From contig NZ_LXNG01000006.1 in NCBI RefSeq assembly GCF_001642575.1, positions 62,001 through 126,000 on the forward strand: DNA of 64,000 bases, read 5' to 3'. Source of the stretch: Xanthomonas floridensis. GTDB lineage: Bacteria; Pseudomonadota; Gammaproteobacteria; Xanthomonadales; Xanthomonadaceae. The position numbers and the translations under genes are program-made. Below are positions 25,450-33,544 of this stretch, in pieces (the first letter of the stretch is position 1; every line of letters starts with the position of its first letter). Under the pieces are notes generated by a model. It did not search any database. It was not told where the DNA came from and worked only from the letters and a program-made list of their open reading frames with translations.

Positions 25450-27077
25450 GCGCACCCCGCGCGCCCGACCCGCGCCGCCGCACGCTGCTGCAGGGTGGCC
25501 TGCTTGCGACCGCCGTGGCTGCCTTGCCCGGCGTTGCCGCAGCCGCCACAGCGCCAATACCAGCGCCGCCACGCGACGACAGCGCACCGCTGGCACACCT
25601 GCGCAGCGGCACCGTGCGCGGCCTGCGCGATGCAGGCGTCTGCGTGTTCAAGGGCATCCCGTACGGCAGCGACACCGGCGCGCGGCGCTTCCAGGCCCCG
25701 CTGCCGGAAGCGCCCTGGCAGGGCGTGCGCGATGCCAGTGGATTCGGCGCCGCCGCCCCGCAACCCAAGGCCAGCGAACCGACCAGCGAAGACTGCCTGT
25801 TCCTCAATGTGTGGACCCCGGCCCTGCGCGATGGCGGCAGGCGGCCGATCCTGTTCTACATCCACGGTGGCGGCTACACCACCGGCTCCGGCAGCGACCC
25901 GCTCTACGACGGCGTGCGCCTGTGCAAACGCGGCGACGTGGTGGTGATCACCGTCAATCACCGGCTCAACCTGTTCGGTTACCTGTCACTGGCGCAACTG
26001 GGCGACGCCAGCTTTGCCGATTCGGGCAATGCCGGCCAGCTGGACCTGATCCAGGCGCTGCACTGGGTGCGCCGGCATGCGGCTGAATTCGGTGGCGACG
26101 CCGGCAATGTCACCGTATTCGGCCAGTCCGGCGGCGGCGCCAAGATCGCCACGCTGATGGCGATGCCGGCCGCACGTGGGTTGTTCCATCGCGCCTGGAC
26201 CATGAGCGGGCAGCAGGTCACCGCGGCAGGGCCTCGCGCCGCCACCCAGCGCGCGCAGCTGCTGCTGGATGCATTGAAGATTGCGCCGGCCGATCTGGCG
26301 CGCCTGCGCAGCGTGCCGGTGGCGCAGCTGCTGGCTGCTGCGCAAGTACGCGACCCCTCGCGGGTGGAAAACAGTGCGTTGTATTTTGGCCCGGTGCTGG
26401 ATGCGCGCAACCTGCCGGTGCATCCGTTCTGGCCCACCGCACCGCTGCAGTCGGCCGCCATTCCGATGGTGATCGGCAACACCCGCGATGAAACGCGCGC
26501 GTTTCTCGGCAACGATGCGAAAAACTTCGCACTCAGCTGGGACGAGTTACCGGCCAAGCTGGAAGCCCAACAGTACGTGGACCTGTTGCCGCAGGTGGTG
26601 ATTGCCGAATACCGCCGGCTGTATCCGCACTCTTCGCCGTCGGAGGTGTTCTTTGCCGCCACCACGGCCGGGCGCTCCTGGCGCGGCGCGGTCGAAGAGG
26701 CCGAAGCGCGCGCACGCCAGGGCGCACCGACCTGGGTGTACCAGCTGGATTGGGGATCGCCACTGGATGGCGGCAAGTTCGGCGCCTTCCACACGCTGGA
26801 TATTCCGCTGGTGTTCGACACGATTGCCCAGCCCGGCTCGCGCACCGGCGACAGCGCCGATGCGCAGCGCATGGCCGACCAGATGAGCGCTGCCTTGCTC
26901 GCGTTCGTGCGCCACGGCGATCCCAATCAACGCGGCCTGCCGCGCTGGAAGCCGTATTCGCTGGAGCGTCGCGAAACGCTGTTGTTCGATGTACCGAGCC
27001 GGCTGGCCAACGACCCGCGCGGCGGCGAACGACGGCTCTACCAACAGGCCCCCTTCATCCAGCGCGGGACGTTTTGA
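25446..27077 (+). CDS. Type-B carboxylesterase, Tat-exported
   Basis: 543 residues. The N terminus RRRTLLQGGLLATAVAALPG is a twin-arginine-like signal. Carboxylesterase family (PF00135 type): GIPYGSDTGARRFQAP, EDCLFLNVWTP, IHGGGYTTGSG (oxyanion hole), nucleophile elbow VFGQSGGGAK, and the His region GAFHTLDIPLVFD. Starts inside the stop of the preceding esterase gene, so the two are co-translated and probably act on the same acylated or feruloylated cell-wall material. The precise ester is not determinable. Confidence 0.86.
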   Translation: MSAPRAPDPRRRTLLQGGLLATAVAALPGVAAAATAPIPAPPRDDSAPLAHLRSGTVRGLRDAGVCVFKGIPYGSDTGARRFQAPLPEAPWQGVRDASGFGAAAPQPKASEPTSEDCLFLNVWTPALRDGGRRPILFYIHGGGYTTGSGSDPLYDGVRLCKRGDVVVITVNHRLNLFGYLSLAQLGDASFADSGNAGQLDLIQALHWVRRHAAEFGGDAGNVTVFGQSGGGAKIATLMAMPAARGLFHRAWTMSGQQVTAAGPRAATQRAQLLLDALKIAPADLARLRSVPVAQLLAAAQVRDPSRVENSALYFGPVLDARNLPVHPFWPTAPLQSAAIPMVIGNTRDETRAFLGNDAKNFALSWDELPAKLEAQQYVDLLPQVVIAEYRRLYPHSSPSEVFFAATTAGRSWRGAVEEAEARARQGAPTWVYQLDWGSPLDGGKFGAFHTLDIPLVFDTIAQPGSRTGDSADAQRMADQMSAALLAFVRHGDPNQRGLPRWKPYSLERRETLLFDVPSRLANDPRGGERRLYQQAPFIQRGTF

Positions 27078-27264
27078 CCAGGTACCGGTTTGGAAAAACC
27101 AACAGACGTGCCAGATGGTCATCACTCGCACGAGGACGTTTGTGCGGTGAAACGCCAGGGAGCCCCTGATACATGCCAGTTCAGCACCGGCCGCGCCCTG
27201 ACTGCGCTATGCAACCGCGTTTATCCGATCTTGCAGCAGTATTGATTCGATCTTGAGGTGATCC

Positions 27265-28242
27265 ATGCGTCATGACTCCGTTGTTTTATCGCTGCTGCTG
27301 CTGACTGCGCTGGCAGCTGCAGGCCTTCCGTTCGCTGATGCAACTGCCGCCGTGGTCGAAACCCCGCTCGCCACGGCGTCCGCCACCGACAGTTCAAGCA
27401 GCAACGCACCTGCCGCAACAGCTACGTTCGCCGCCAGCAAGATTGTGCTGGTGGGCGATTCCACCACCGCCGTGCAGGGAGGTTGGGGGCCGAGTTTCTG
27501 CGCGCAGCATGTGACCTCGTTCCTGAGCTGCGTGAACCTGGCCCGCGGCGGTCGCAGCACCTCCAACTACCGTGCCGAAGGCTCGTGGGACATTGCGCTC
27601 AAGGAGTTGCGCGGCGGCGGTTACCAGCAGGTGGTGGTGCTGATCCAGTTCGGCCACAACGACCAGCCCGGCAAGCCGGGGCGTTCGACCGACCTGGCAA
27701 CCGAATTTCCCGCCAACCTGCGCCGCTACGTTGCCGAGGCGCGTGCTGCCGGCGCCGTGCCGGTGCTGGTGACGCCGTTGACGCGCAGGCAGTTCGACCG
27801 CGGCCAGTTGCTGGATGACCTGGGCCCCTGGGCCCATGCCACGCGTGCGGTGGCGCGCGAACTGCAGGTGCCGCTGATCGATCTGCACGCGCGCAGCCGC
27901 GCGCTGGTGCAGGGCATGGGCCCGGTGCTGGCAATGCGCCTGGCGCAGCGCCCGGCAGATCCGCAGCAGGTCATCGCTGCGCAGTCGGGCACCACCATCG
28001 GCAAGACGCCGGCGCAGACGCTGCCGTCGTCATCGTCAAAAATGCCTGAAGGCGCCAGCGCGGCTGCGGCTAGCGTGGCTGCCACTGCAAAGGACAACGC
28101 ACGGGCAGAACCCATGGGCCAGGCCAAACTTGCATTCGACTACACGCATCTTGGCCCCGAGGGCGCCGATGTCTTTGCGGCGATCGTTGCCGACGAGTTG
28201 GCAACACAGGTGCCTGCCTTGCGACCGCTGTTGATCCTGTGA
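27265..28242 (+). CDS. Rhamnogalacturonan acetylesterase (SGNH, CE12)
   Basis: 325 residues, signal peptide at the N terminus (LSLLLLTALAAAGLPFADAT). SGNH blocks: KIVLVGDSTTAVQGGWG (Ser), CVNLARGGRSTSNYRAEG (Gly), LIQFGHNDQPGK (Asn), and DYTHLGPEGADVF (Asp and His). A ~75-residue low-complexity Ala/Ser/Pro insertion lies just before the last block (about residues 230-290), an oddity compared with typical CE12 enzymes. It should deacetylate rhamnogalacturonan. Second such enzyme in the region (the other is at 12330). Preceded by GAGGTGATCC before the ATG at 27265. Confidence 0.87.
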   Translation: MRHDSVVLSLLLLTALAAAGLPFADATAAVVETPLATASATDSSSSNAPAATATFAASKIVLVGDSTTAVQGGWGPSFCAQHVTSFLSCVNLARGGRSTSNYRAEGSWDIALKELRGGGYQQVVVLIQFGHNDQPGKPGRSTDLATEFPANLRRYVAEARAAGAVPVLVTPLTRRQFDRGQLLDDLGPWAHATRAVARELQVPLIDLHARSRALVQGMGPVLAMRLAQRPADPQQVIAAQSGTTIGKTPAQTLPSSSSKMPEGASAAAASVAATAKDNARAEPMGQAKLAFDYTHLGPEGADVFAAIVADELATQVPALRPLLIL

Positions 28243-28540
28243 TGCGTGCAGGCTAGCTGCGCTTGGCATGATCAGAAACGTGACGCGCAATGACGCTGAG
28301 GTCGTCCCCAGGCGTGCAGAGTGGGATTGCCGCAATCCACCGCCCATCGGGGACGTGCACGCTTGTTGCGTCCCCTCATCCGCCCCTTCGGGGCACCTTC
28401 TCCCCCCATGAAGGAGGGACACTGTCCCGGTGGGAGAAGGAAATGCAGCGTGGCTGCGCTTTGGTGGACGCAGCGCACGAGCACCGACCGCGCCCGCCTC
28501 GGCCGCCGCGCAGAGGTCAGGCGCTCCACGCATCATGCCT
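28243..28540. repeat. Spacer with CCTTCTCCC-type hairpin
   Basis: Convergent interval. Bases 28396-28440 form an imperfect hairpin with stem CCTTCTCCC / GGGAGAAGG and an internal GGGACACTGTCCC palindrome, similar to that at 5456-5499. It could act as a bidirectional terminator but has no U tract. No gene. Confidence 0.55.
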
Positions 28541-29689
28541 TCAACGCGCAACAGGCACCGGTGCATCCGCCTCGATCACCTTCTCGCGCTTGAGCTCTTC
28601 CCACAGCGCCGCCGGAATTGCCACGCGCATCGATGCTGCATTGGCGCTGGCCTGCTCGGCCGTGCGGGCACCCGGAATCACCGCCGACACCACCTTCGGT
28701 GCAGCCGCGAACTGCAGCGCCACGGTGCGCAGATCCACGCCGTGCCGCTCGCAGATCGCCATGGCCTTCTGTCGTGTGGCCGGCGCCCATTCCGGCACGG
28801 TGCCGTCGTAGAGATAGCGCTCGCGCCCGGCCAGGTAGCCGGCCAGCAGTGGCGCGCCCACCACCACCGAGGCGCCATGCCTGGCGATCTTCGGAAAGGT
28901 GTCGTGCAAGGCCTGCGCGTGGTCGAGCAACGAGTATTGGCAGGCCAGCAGGAAGATATCCGGGTCGGCCTCTTCGATCGCGCGCAACGCAGGCTCGGGG
29001 CGATTGACGCCGAAACCCCAGGCCTTGATCAGGCCCTCCTTGCGCATCCTGGTCAGCTCCGGCATCGCACCCTTGGCCGCTTCGGCGAAGCGTTGCTCCC
29101 ACGGCATGCCCAGGTCTTTTTCGTTATCCGGCGACAGGTCGTGGATGTAGACGATATCGATCTGCGACACGCCCAGGCGCTGCAGGCTGTCTTCGATCGA
29201 ACGCCGCACGCCGGCGGCACTGTAGTCGTAGCGGTAGTCGAATGGCGAGGGCTGCACCCACATCGTCTTGGGCAGCTTGCTGGTGGCGGTCAGCAACCGA
29301 CCGACCTTGGTGGAGAGCACATAGTCCTCGGCACGGCGGGTGTGCAGATGGTGGCCCATGCGCCGCTCCGACAGACCCAGCCCGTACCATGGCGAGGTAT
29401 CGAAATGACGCACGCCCGATTCCCACACCGCCGCCAGGGTCTGCTCGCTCTGCGCATCGCTGGTGGGCGCAAAGCCGTTGCCGATCGCCACACCGCCAAA
29501 GCCAAGGCGCGTGCCCGGCCGATAGCGCACGGTCTTGTCTGGCGGATTGGTCGGCAAGGGCGCGGTAGAGGCCTTGCCGCGTGTGGGCATCACGCTGCCG
29601 GGTGCAGATGGGTTCGCCATCAGCGGAGCGGCGGCCAGGGCCGCGGTGCCGGCAGCGGCGGCGGAGAGAAATTGGCGACGGGTGTTCAT
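28541..29689 (-). CDS. Aldo/keto reductase, L-fucose/aldose dehydrogenase-like
   Basis: 382 residues from the ATG at 29687-29689, with CAGGAG 7 bases before. It opens with a twin-arginine-like signal (MNTRRQFLSAAAAGTAALAA), so export to the periplasm is possible; that is unusual for an NAD(P)H enzyme but seen in related proteins. The AKR barrel shows LGFGGVAIGN, FDTSPWYGLGLSERRMG (catalytic Asp and Tyr), DIVYIHDLS (His) and KVVSAVIPGARTAEQ (cofactor). The closest remembered relatives are D-threo-aldose/L-fucose 1-dehydrogenases. It would oxidise a sugar released by the nearby enzymes; inference. Confidence 0.82.
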   Translation of the reverse strand: MNTRRQFLSAAAAGTAALAAAPLMANPSAPGSVMPTRGKASTAPLPTNPPDKTVRYRPGTRLGFGGVAIGNGFAPTSDAQSEQTLAAVWESGVRHFDTSPWYGLGLSERRMGHHLHTRRAEDYVLSTKVGRLLTATSKLPKTMWVQPSPFDYRYDYSAAGVRRSIEDSLQRLGVSQIDIVYIHDLSPDNEKDLGMPWEQRFAEAAKGAMPELTRMRKEGLIKAWGFGVNRPEPALRAIEEADPDIFLLACQYSLLDHAQALHDTFPKIARHGASVVVGAPLLAGYLAGRERYLYDGTVPEWAPATRQKAMAICERHGVDLRTVALQFAAAPKVVSAVIPGARTAEQASANAASMRVAIPAALWEELKREKVIEADAPVPVAR

Positions 29690-29757
29690 GGAAACTCCTG
29701 GCAACAACGCAAGGCCGCAGGATGGCCCCGCCAGCGTGCATGCCAGGTCAGCGATCC

Positions 29758-30222
29758 CTAGCGCAGCTCCAGCAACTGCAACTGCGCACGCGGCGCGCCA
29801 TCGCCCACCCACAGCTGCGCCACGCTGACAGGCAGGCTGAAGCGGCGCGGACCTGCACTGCCCGGATTGAGGTACAGCACGCCTTCGCGCGTGTGGATCG
29901 CCGGTTTGTGCGAATGACCGCTGACAATCACATCCGCCTGCACCTGCGGTGCCAGTGTCTTCAGATCGTGCAGCACATGGATACGCACACCTGCGATCTG
30001 CAGATCCAGCGTCTGTGGCAGGCCAACCGCCCAGGGCTGGTCATCGACATTGCCCGCAATGACGTGCAGCGGCGCCAGGGCCTGCAGCGCCTCGAGCACC
30101 TGCGGCTTGCCGACATCGCCGGCGTGGATGATCTGCGCGCAGCCGCTGAGCGCGGCGAGTGCCTCGGGCCGCAACAGCCCGTGGGTGTCGGAGATCACAC
30201 CGATGCGTAGCGATGCAGACAT
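29758..30222 (-). CDS. YfcE/MJ0936-type metallophosphoesterase
   Basis: 154 residues from the ATG at 30220-30222. Small calcineurin-like phosphoesterase with the metal motifs GVISDTHG, HAGDVG, IAGNVDD and VSGHSHKP, then YLNPGSAGPRR. Family members hydrolyse phosphodiesters such as bis-pNPP, with unknown physiological substrates. Single gene. An alternative in-frame ATG at 30237 would add five residues. Confidence 0.87.
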   Translation of the reverse strand: MSASLRIGVISDTHGLLRPEALAALSGCAQIIHAGDVGKPQVLEALQALAPLHVIAGNVDDQPWAVGLPQTLDLQIAGVRIHVLHDLKTLAPQVQADVIVSGHSHKPAIHTREGVLYLNPGSAGPRRFSLPVSVAQLWVGDGAPRAQLQLLELR

Positions 30223-30295
30223 GGCAACCTCGCGCATCCAGCGCTTTGATGGCGGCTATCCCGGCGTCTGGCGTGGAAGGATCGCAGAACGCGCA

Positions 30296-30880
30296 TTACG
30301 CCACCTCACCGTAAAACCAATGCTCACTCACGTAGCGGGTCCAGGGATCGTTGGATGCACTGTAGTTCAGTTGCGTGCCGCGCTCCGTCATGCCGGGGCC
30401 CAGCGATAACCCCCATTCGGCTGCCAGGCTGCGTCCGGGGATAGGCGCTTGGTCGCCGTACTCACTCGTACAGGCATCGACCTGGCTGCGGTAGTACGCC
30501 TGATCCAGATAGATGCAGAGCTCACTGGTAAACATCTCCGGAAGTGCAATCAGGCACGTCACCCGGTACTCGGCTGCCCACATCGGCTTGGCCGCAATCA
30601 GCGCGGCGCATGCGGTGATCAGTCCTTGCGCGCACTGACGTTGCACCTCCAGACGCGCGTGATCGCCTTCGATCAGGTCGGCGTCGAGCGCGATCTTGTC
30701 GTTGAAGTAATGCGGATTGCCGCTCAGTGTTCGCCGGCTCGGAAGCCTCCCCGAAAAGCCATCGACCCAGCGACGAAACTCCCACAACGCGGCGACACGG
30801 GAGGGAACGTACCGACGGTGTCGTTGAACGCTTACCGGCTGCACAGGGGCAACGTCCGGGTGGAACGCGTGGTTGAGCAA
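30296..30880 (-). CDS. DUF3916-like protein
   Basis: 194 residues, soluble, no signal peptide. RRWVDGFSGRLPS near the N terminus, then NDKIALDADLIEGD, RVTCLIALPEMFTSELCIYL and a C-terminal ...RYVSEHWFYGEV segment resemble DUF3916. This is a family of unknown function sometimes seen near polymorphic toxins as an immunity-like protein. No toxin gene lies here. GC content is a little below its neighbours. Family assignment is from memory and moderate. Confidence 0.6.
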   Translation of the reverse strand: MLNHAFHPDVAPVQPVSVQRHRRYVPSRVAALWEFRRWVDGFSGRLPSRRTLSGNPHYFNDKIALDADLIEGDHARLEVQRQCAQGLITACAALIAAKPMWAAEYRVTCLIALPEMFTSELCIYLDQAYYRSQVDACTSEYGDQAPIPGRSLAAEWGLSLGPGMTERGTQLNYSASNDPWTRYVSEHWFYGEVA

Positions 30881-30926
30881 TGCAAAACGATCGGCATGGA
30901 GATGGAGTCATACGATGGCATGCCCC

Positions 30927-32480
30927 CTATCGTCTCCGGGAACTTTGCCACGCCCATACGCTATTGGGATCGCCATGAATGCTGCGGCGCCATGCCGCAC
31001 GTGCCATCCGCCAGTAGACACCGGCCGCTACAAGCGCGATCAGATCGACGCTCAGCAGGAGCGGATCGGTCCACGGCATGACCACACCCTGCGGCGAACG
31101 CAGACCCGCGATCGGAATGAGCGCCGTCAACACGGCGCAGGCCAGCAGCACCTCATACGCGCCACGCGCGGTCGGGCGCAGCAAGGCCCACAGCACGGCG
31201 GCGCCGAATACAGCGTAATAGACAAGGCGCTCCTGTCCCGTCGGCAACAACCGCGCCGCGATGAACAACGCGGAGATGCCGGCCACGCTGCCCAGGCAGA
31301 CACCGACCGTGAGCCGCGCCATCGCATGTGTGCGGCGTGGCTGCGCGGGTTGGCGTCGCTTGCGCCGGGTTTCGATCCACAGCAGGTTGCCGCTGTAGAA
31401 CAGGAAGGCACCGCCCAGGCCAAGCAGGAAGTACAGCCACTGCACCGCCACATGCCCGAAGTTGCCGAAATGCAGCGCCTGCAGGCCGCGCAGTGCAGCG
31501 GTGCCGGGCGACATCGTGGCCGGCTGCAGCACGCGCAGCACCTGGCCTGTGGTGGCATCCAGCGCCACCCCGCCCAGGCTGTTGAGCCGGCGCTGATCGT
31601 GATGGCCATAGACCTCCACCCGCGCATTGGCATCGCCGGCGTCGTGGTAGGCCAGGCTCTCCGGCACAAACCCCGGGCTGGCCGCGCGCGCGGTGTCCAG
31701 CAGTGTTGCGATGGGCAGTACCGGTGCGGCACGCCTGGCTGGCGCGACATGTGGCGCCAGTTCGAAATCCGGCTCCAGGATCTGCATCAGCTTGCCGTCG
31801 AAGACCAGGAACTGGAACGGCGCCAGCAGCAGCACACCCAGGCACAGCACCGCGCCGGACCAGGCGAAGATCACATGGGATGGCAACGACAGCATGCCCA
31901 CCAGATTGTGCGCGTCCTGCCACAGCCGCTTGACGTTGGCGCCGATGCGCAGCGCGAACAGGTCCTTGAACAACACCGGCGCATACAGCACCACGCCGCT
32001 GACCAGCGCCAGCCCGTACAGCACGCTCACCACGCCAAACAGATAGGTGCCGAACACGCGCGGCAGGCCGGCGGTGAAATGCAGGTCGTAGAGGAAATCG
32101 GCGAAGCCGGTGCGTTGCGGCAGTTCCAGCAAGCCGCCGTCGGGGCCAAGTTGGTACTGGCGCATGCCGCCACTGGCTTCGGCCTGCGGGCCGTACCAGT
32201 ACAGCCGCGCCAGCGGCCCATGCTCGCCCGGCAGCAGCACCAGGAACGAATCGGCCACCTGTGGATGCGCAGCGATGACGCGATCGAGCAAGGATTGCGC
32301 CGCGGCCACCGGTTCGGCCGGCGATGACGACAAAGAGCGCGGCGCCACTTGCCAGCTGCTCAACTCGTGGGTGAACACGGTGAGGGCACCGGCATAGAAG
32401 GCGATGAACAGGGCCATGCCGGCCAACAGCCCCATCCAGCTGTGCACGGACAGGAACGCGCGCAAGGTGACGGCCTTCAT
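30927..32480 (-). CDS. PepSY-domain iron-related membrane protein
   Basis: 517 residues from the ATG at 32478-32480. PepSY-associated TM protein (PiuB/DUF2271-neighbour type): N-terminal helix AFLSVHSWMGLLAGMALFIAFYAGALTVF with the conserved HSW and G..L.F, a periplasmic PepSY region, then further helices (VIFAWSGAVLCLGVLLLAP, LYFLLGLGGAFLFYSGNLLW). Homologues sit in iron-regulated operons with siderophore receptors and may reduce ferric siderophores in the periplasm. Encoded after DUF3325- and DUF3649-like genes, with a 4-bp overlap. No receptor gene is adjacent here. Confidence 0.85.
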   Translation of the reverse strand: MKAVTLRAFLSVHSWMGLLAGMALFIAFYAGALTVFTHELSSWQVAPRSLSSSPAEPVAAAQSLLDRVIAAHPQVADSFLVLLPGEHGPLARLYWYGPQAEASGGMRQYQLGPDGGLLELPQRTGFADFLYDLHFTAGLPRVFGTYLFGVVSVLYGLALVSGVVLYAPVLFKDLFALRIGANVKRLWQDAHNLVGMLSLPSHVIFAWSGAVLCLGVLLLAPFQFLVFDGKLMQILEPDFELAPHVAPARRAAPVLPIATLLDTARAASPGFVPESLAYHDAGDANARVEVYGHHDQRRLNSLGGVALDATTGQVLRVLQPATMSPGTAALRGLQALHFGNFGHVAVQWLYFLLGLGGAFLFYSGNLLWIETRRKRRQPAQPRRTHAMARLTVGVCLGSVAGISALFIAARLLPTGQERLVYYAVFGAAVLWALLRPTARGAYEVLLACAVLTALIPIAGLRSPQGVVMPWTDPLLLSVDLIALVAAGVYWRMARAAWRRSIHGDPNSVWAWQSSRRR

Positions 32481-32749
32481 GCGGGCAGCTCCGTCCAGCC
32501 CAGCGCCTTGATGAGCGCCAGTGCGAGGTAGCACAGCAGGGTCAGCCCACCCAGCCACCACCAGGCGCGCGCCGCGCTGCGGAACACGAACGGCCAGGCC
32601 ATCGCGCCGATCCAGACCGGGAACATCAGCAGCAGCCACGCCAGCGTGTAGGACTGGCGCGGCCCCGGCAGCAGCAGCGCACACAATCCCACCAGCGCTA
32701 CGGCCAACGGCAAGCCCAGCACCACCGATGCCAACCATCTAGCCCACAT
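32477..32749 (-). CDS. DUF3649-like small membrane protein
   Basis: 90 residues from the ATG at 32747-32749. Three hydrophobic segments: WLASVVLGLPLAVALVGLCA, TLAWLLLMFPVWIGAMAWPF and WWWLGGLTLLCYLALALI. The pattern LLLP..RQSYTLAWLLLMFP, then AWPFVFRSAARAWW, resembles DUF3649. That family accompanies PepSY proteins in iron-uptake operons. It overlaps the PepSY gene by 4 bp and the upstream gene by 11 bp. Function unknown. Confidence 0.75.
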   Translation of the reverse strand: MWARWLASVVLGLPLAVALVGLCALLLPGPRQSYTLAWLLLMFPVWIGAMAWPFVFRSAARAWWWLGGLTLLCYLALALIKALGWTELPA

Positions 32750-33032
32750 GCCGCACCTGCCTGCGCTGCACGCGCGCCTGATGCCAGAGATCCACACACG
32801 GCAGCACGATGGCTGCCAGCATCACTGCAGTCATCGCTGCGAAGATGCCGGCCCAGATGCCCAGCGCAGCGCTGCTGCAGGCCAGCGACAGCGCAAACAG
32901 CGCAACGCCGCCCGCTCGCAGCGGCCGCACCCAACGCGGAGTGCGCTGCCACAGGCGCTGATGCAGGGTGGACAGATAGAACAACGTTGCCGCCGCGGCG
33001 GCCGCCAGCAGGTACACACAGGTCAGCAGCAT
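32739..33032 (-). CDS. DUF3325-like small membrane protein
   Basis: 97 residues from the ATG at 33030-33032. An in-frame extension to 33155 has no hydrophobic start and poor codon quality. Three membrane segments (LLTCVYLLAAAAAATLFYLS, ALFALSLACSSAALGIWAGI and FAAMTAVMLAAIVLPCVDLW) with a charged tail. Position and layout match DUF3325, the first gene of DUF3325-DUF3649-PepSY sets. Function unknown, likely linked to siderophore-iron handling. Confidence 0.68.
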   Translation of the reverse strand: MLLTCVYLLAAAAAATLFYLSTLHQRLWQRTPRWVRPLRAGGVALFALSLACSSAALGIWAGIFAAMTAVMLAAIVLPCVDLWHQARVQRRQVRHVG

Positions 33033-33324
33033 TGGGAGGCACCGGTGCGTGCGATTGCAGGCATGCATGTGCTGCATGCAGCGAGACAGCCATGCGCGTG
33101 CACGCGCTGGCATGGGTGCACAGGCCGCTGCACGCCGGCGTTCGGGGCCAGCCAACTGCGATGTCTAGGCCACACTTCGGGCGCTGCGCATGAGGCAGGC
33201 CCGGTTTCGCTTACACACTTCACCACACGCACGCGCAGCGCTCCCGCAAGGACGGTCGACGGAAGGCATGGCGGCGGCTGTGCCTTGCCGCCCTCCCCGG
33301 GCGGCATGAGGCGCGAATCTAGCA

Positions 33325-33365
33325 GGTGTCCCACCGCCGGGCCAAGCGCCCGGCGGTGGGACACC
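33325..33365. terminator. Perfect 18-bp inverted repeat, possible terminator
   Basis: GGTGTCCCACCGCCGGGC (33325-33342) is followed by the loop CAAGC and the exact complement (33348-33365). Very stable hairpin between the glgB end and the start of the DUF3325 gene. There is no U-run on either side, so it may stop transcription by structure only, or be a protein or recombination site. The rest of 33033-33544 holds no gene. 33398-33453 carries the second copy of the repeat seen at 3970-4025. Confidence 0.5.
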
Positions 33366-33544
33366 GTTTCGCCCAGGAGCAACTCATCAGGCAAGCGCAG
33401 CGACCAAACCGACTGCGCCGCTGCCAGGCGGGCACGGCCGGTAGCCGGGCTCGGCAGGGTTCACTCAAACCCTGCGCGCCCTGCGCGCCCTGCGTACAAG
33501 CCTGCCAATTGCGCGCTCCGCTCGGTGAGGTGCTCCGCGTGGCA

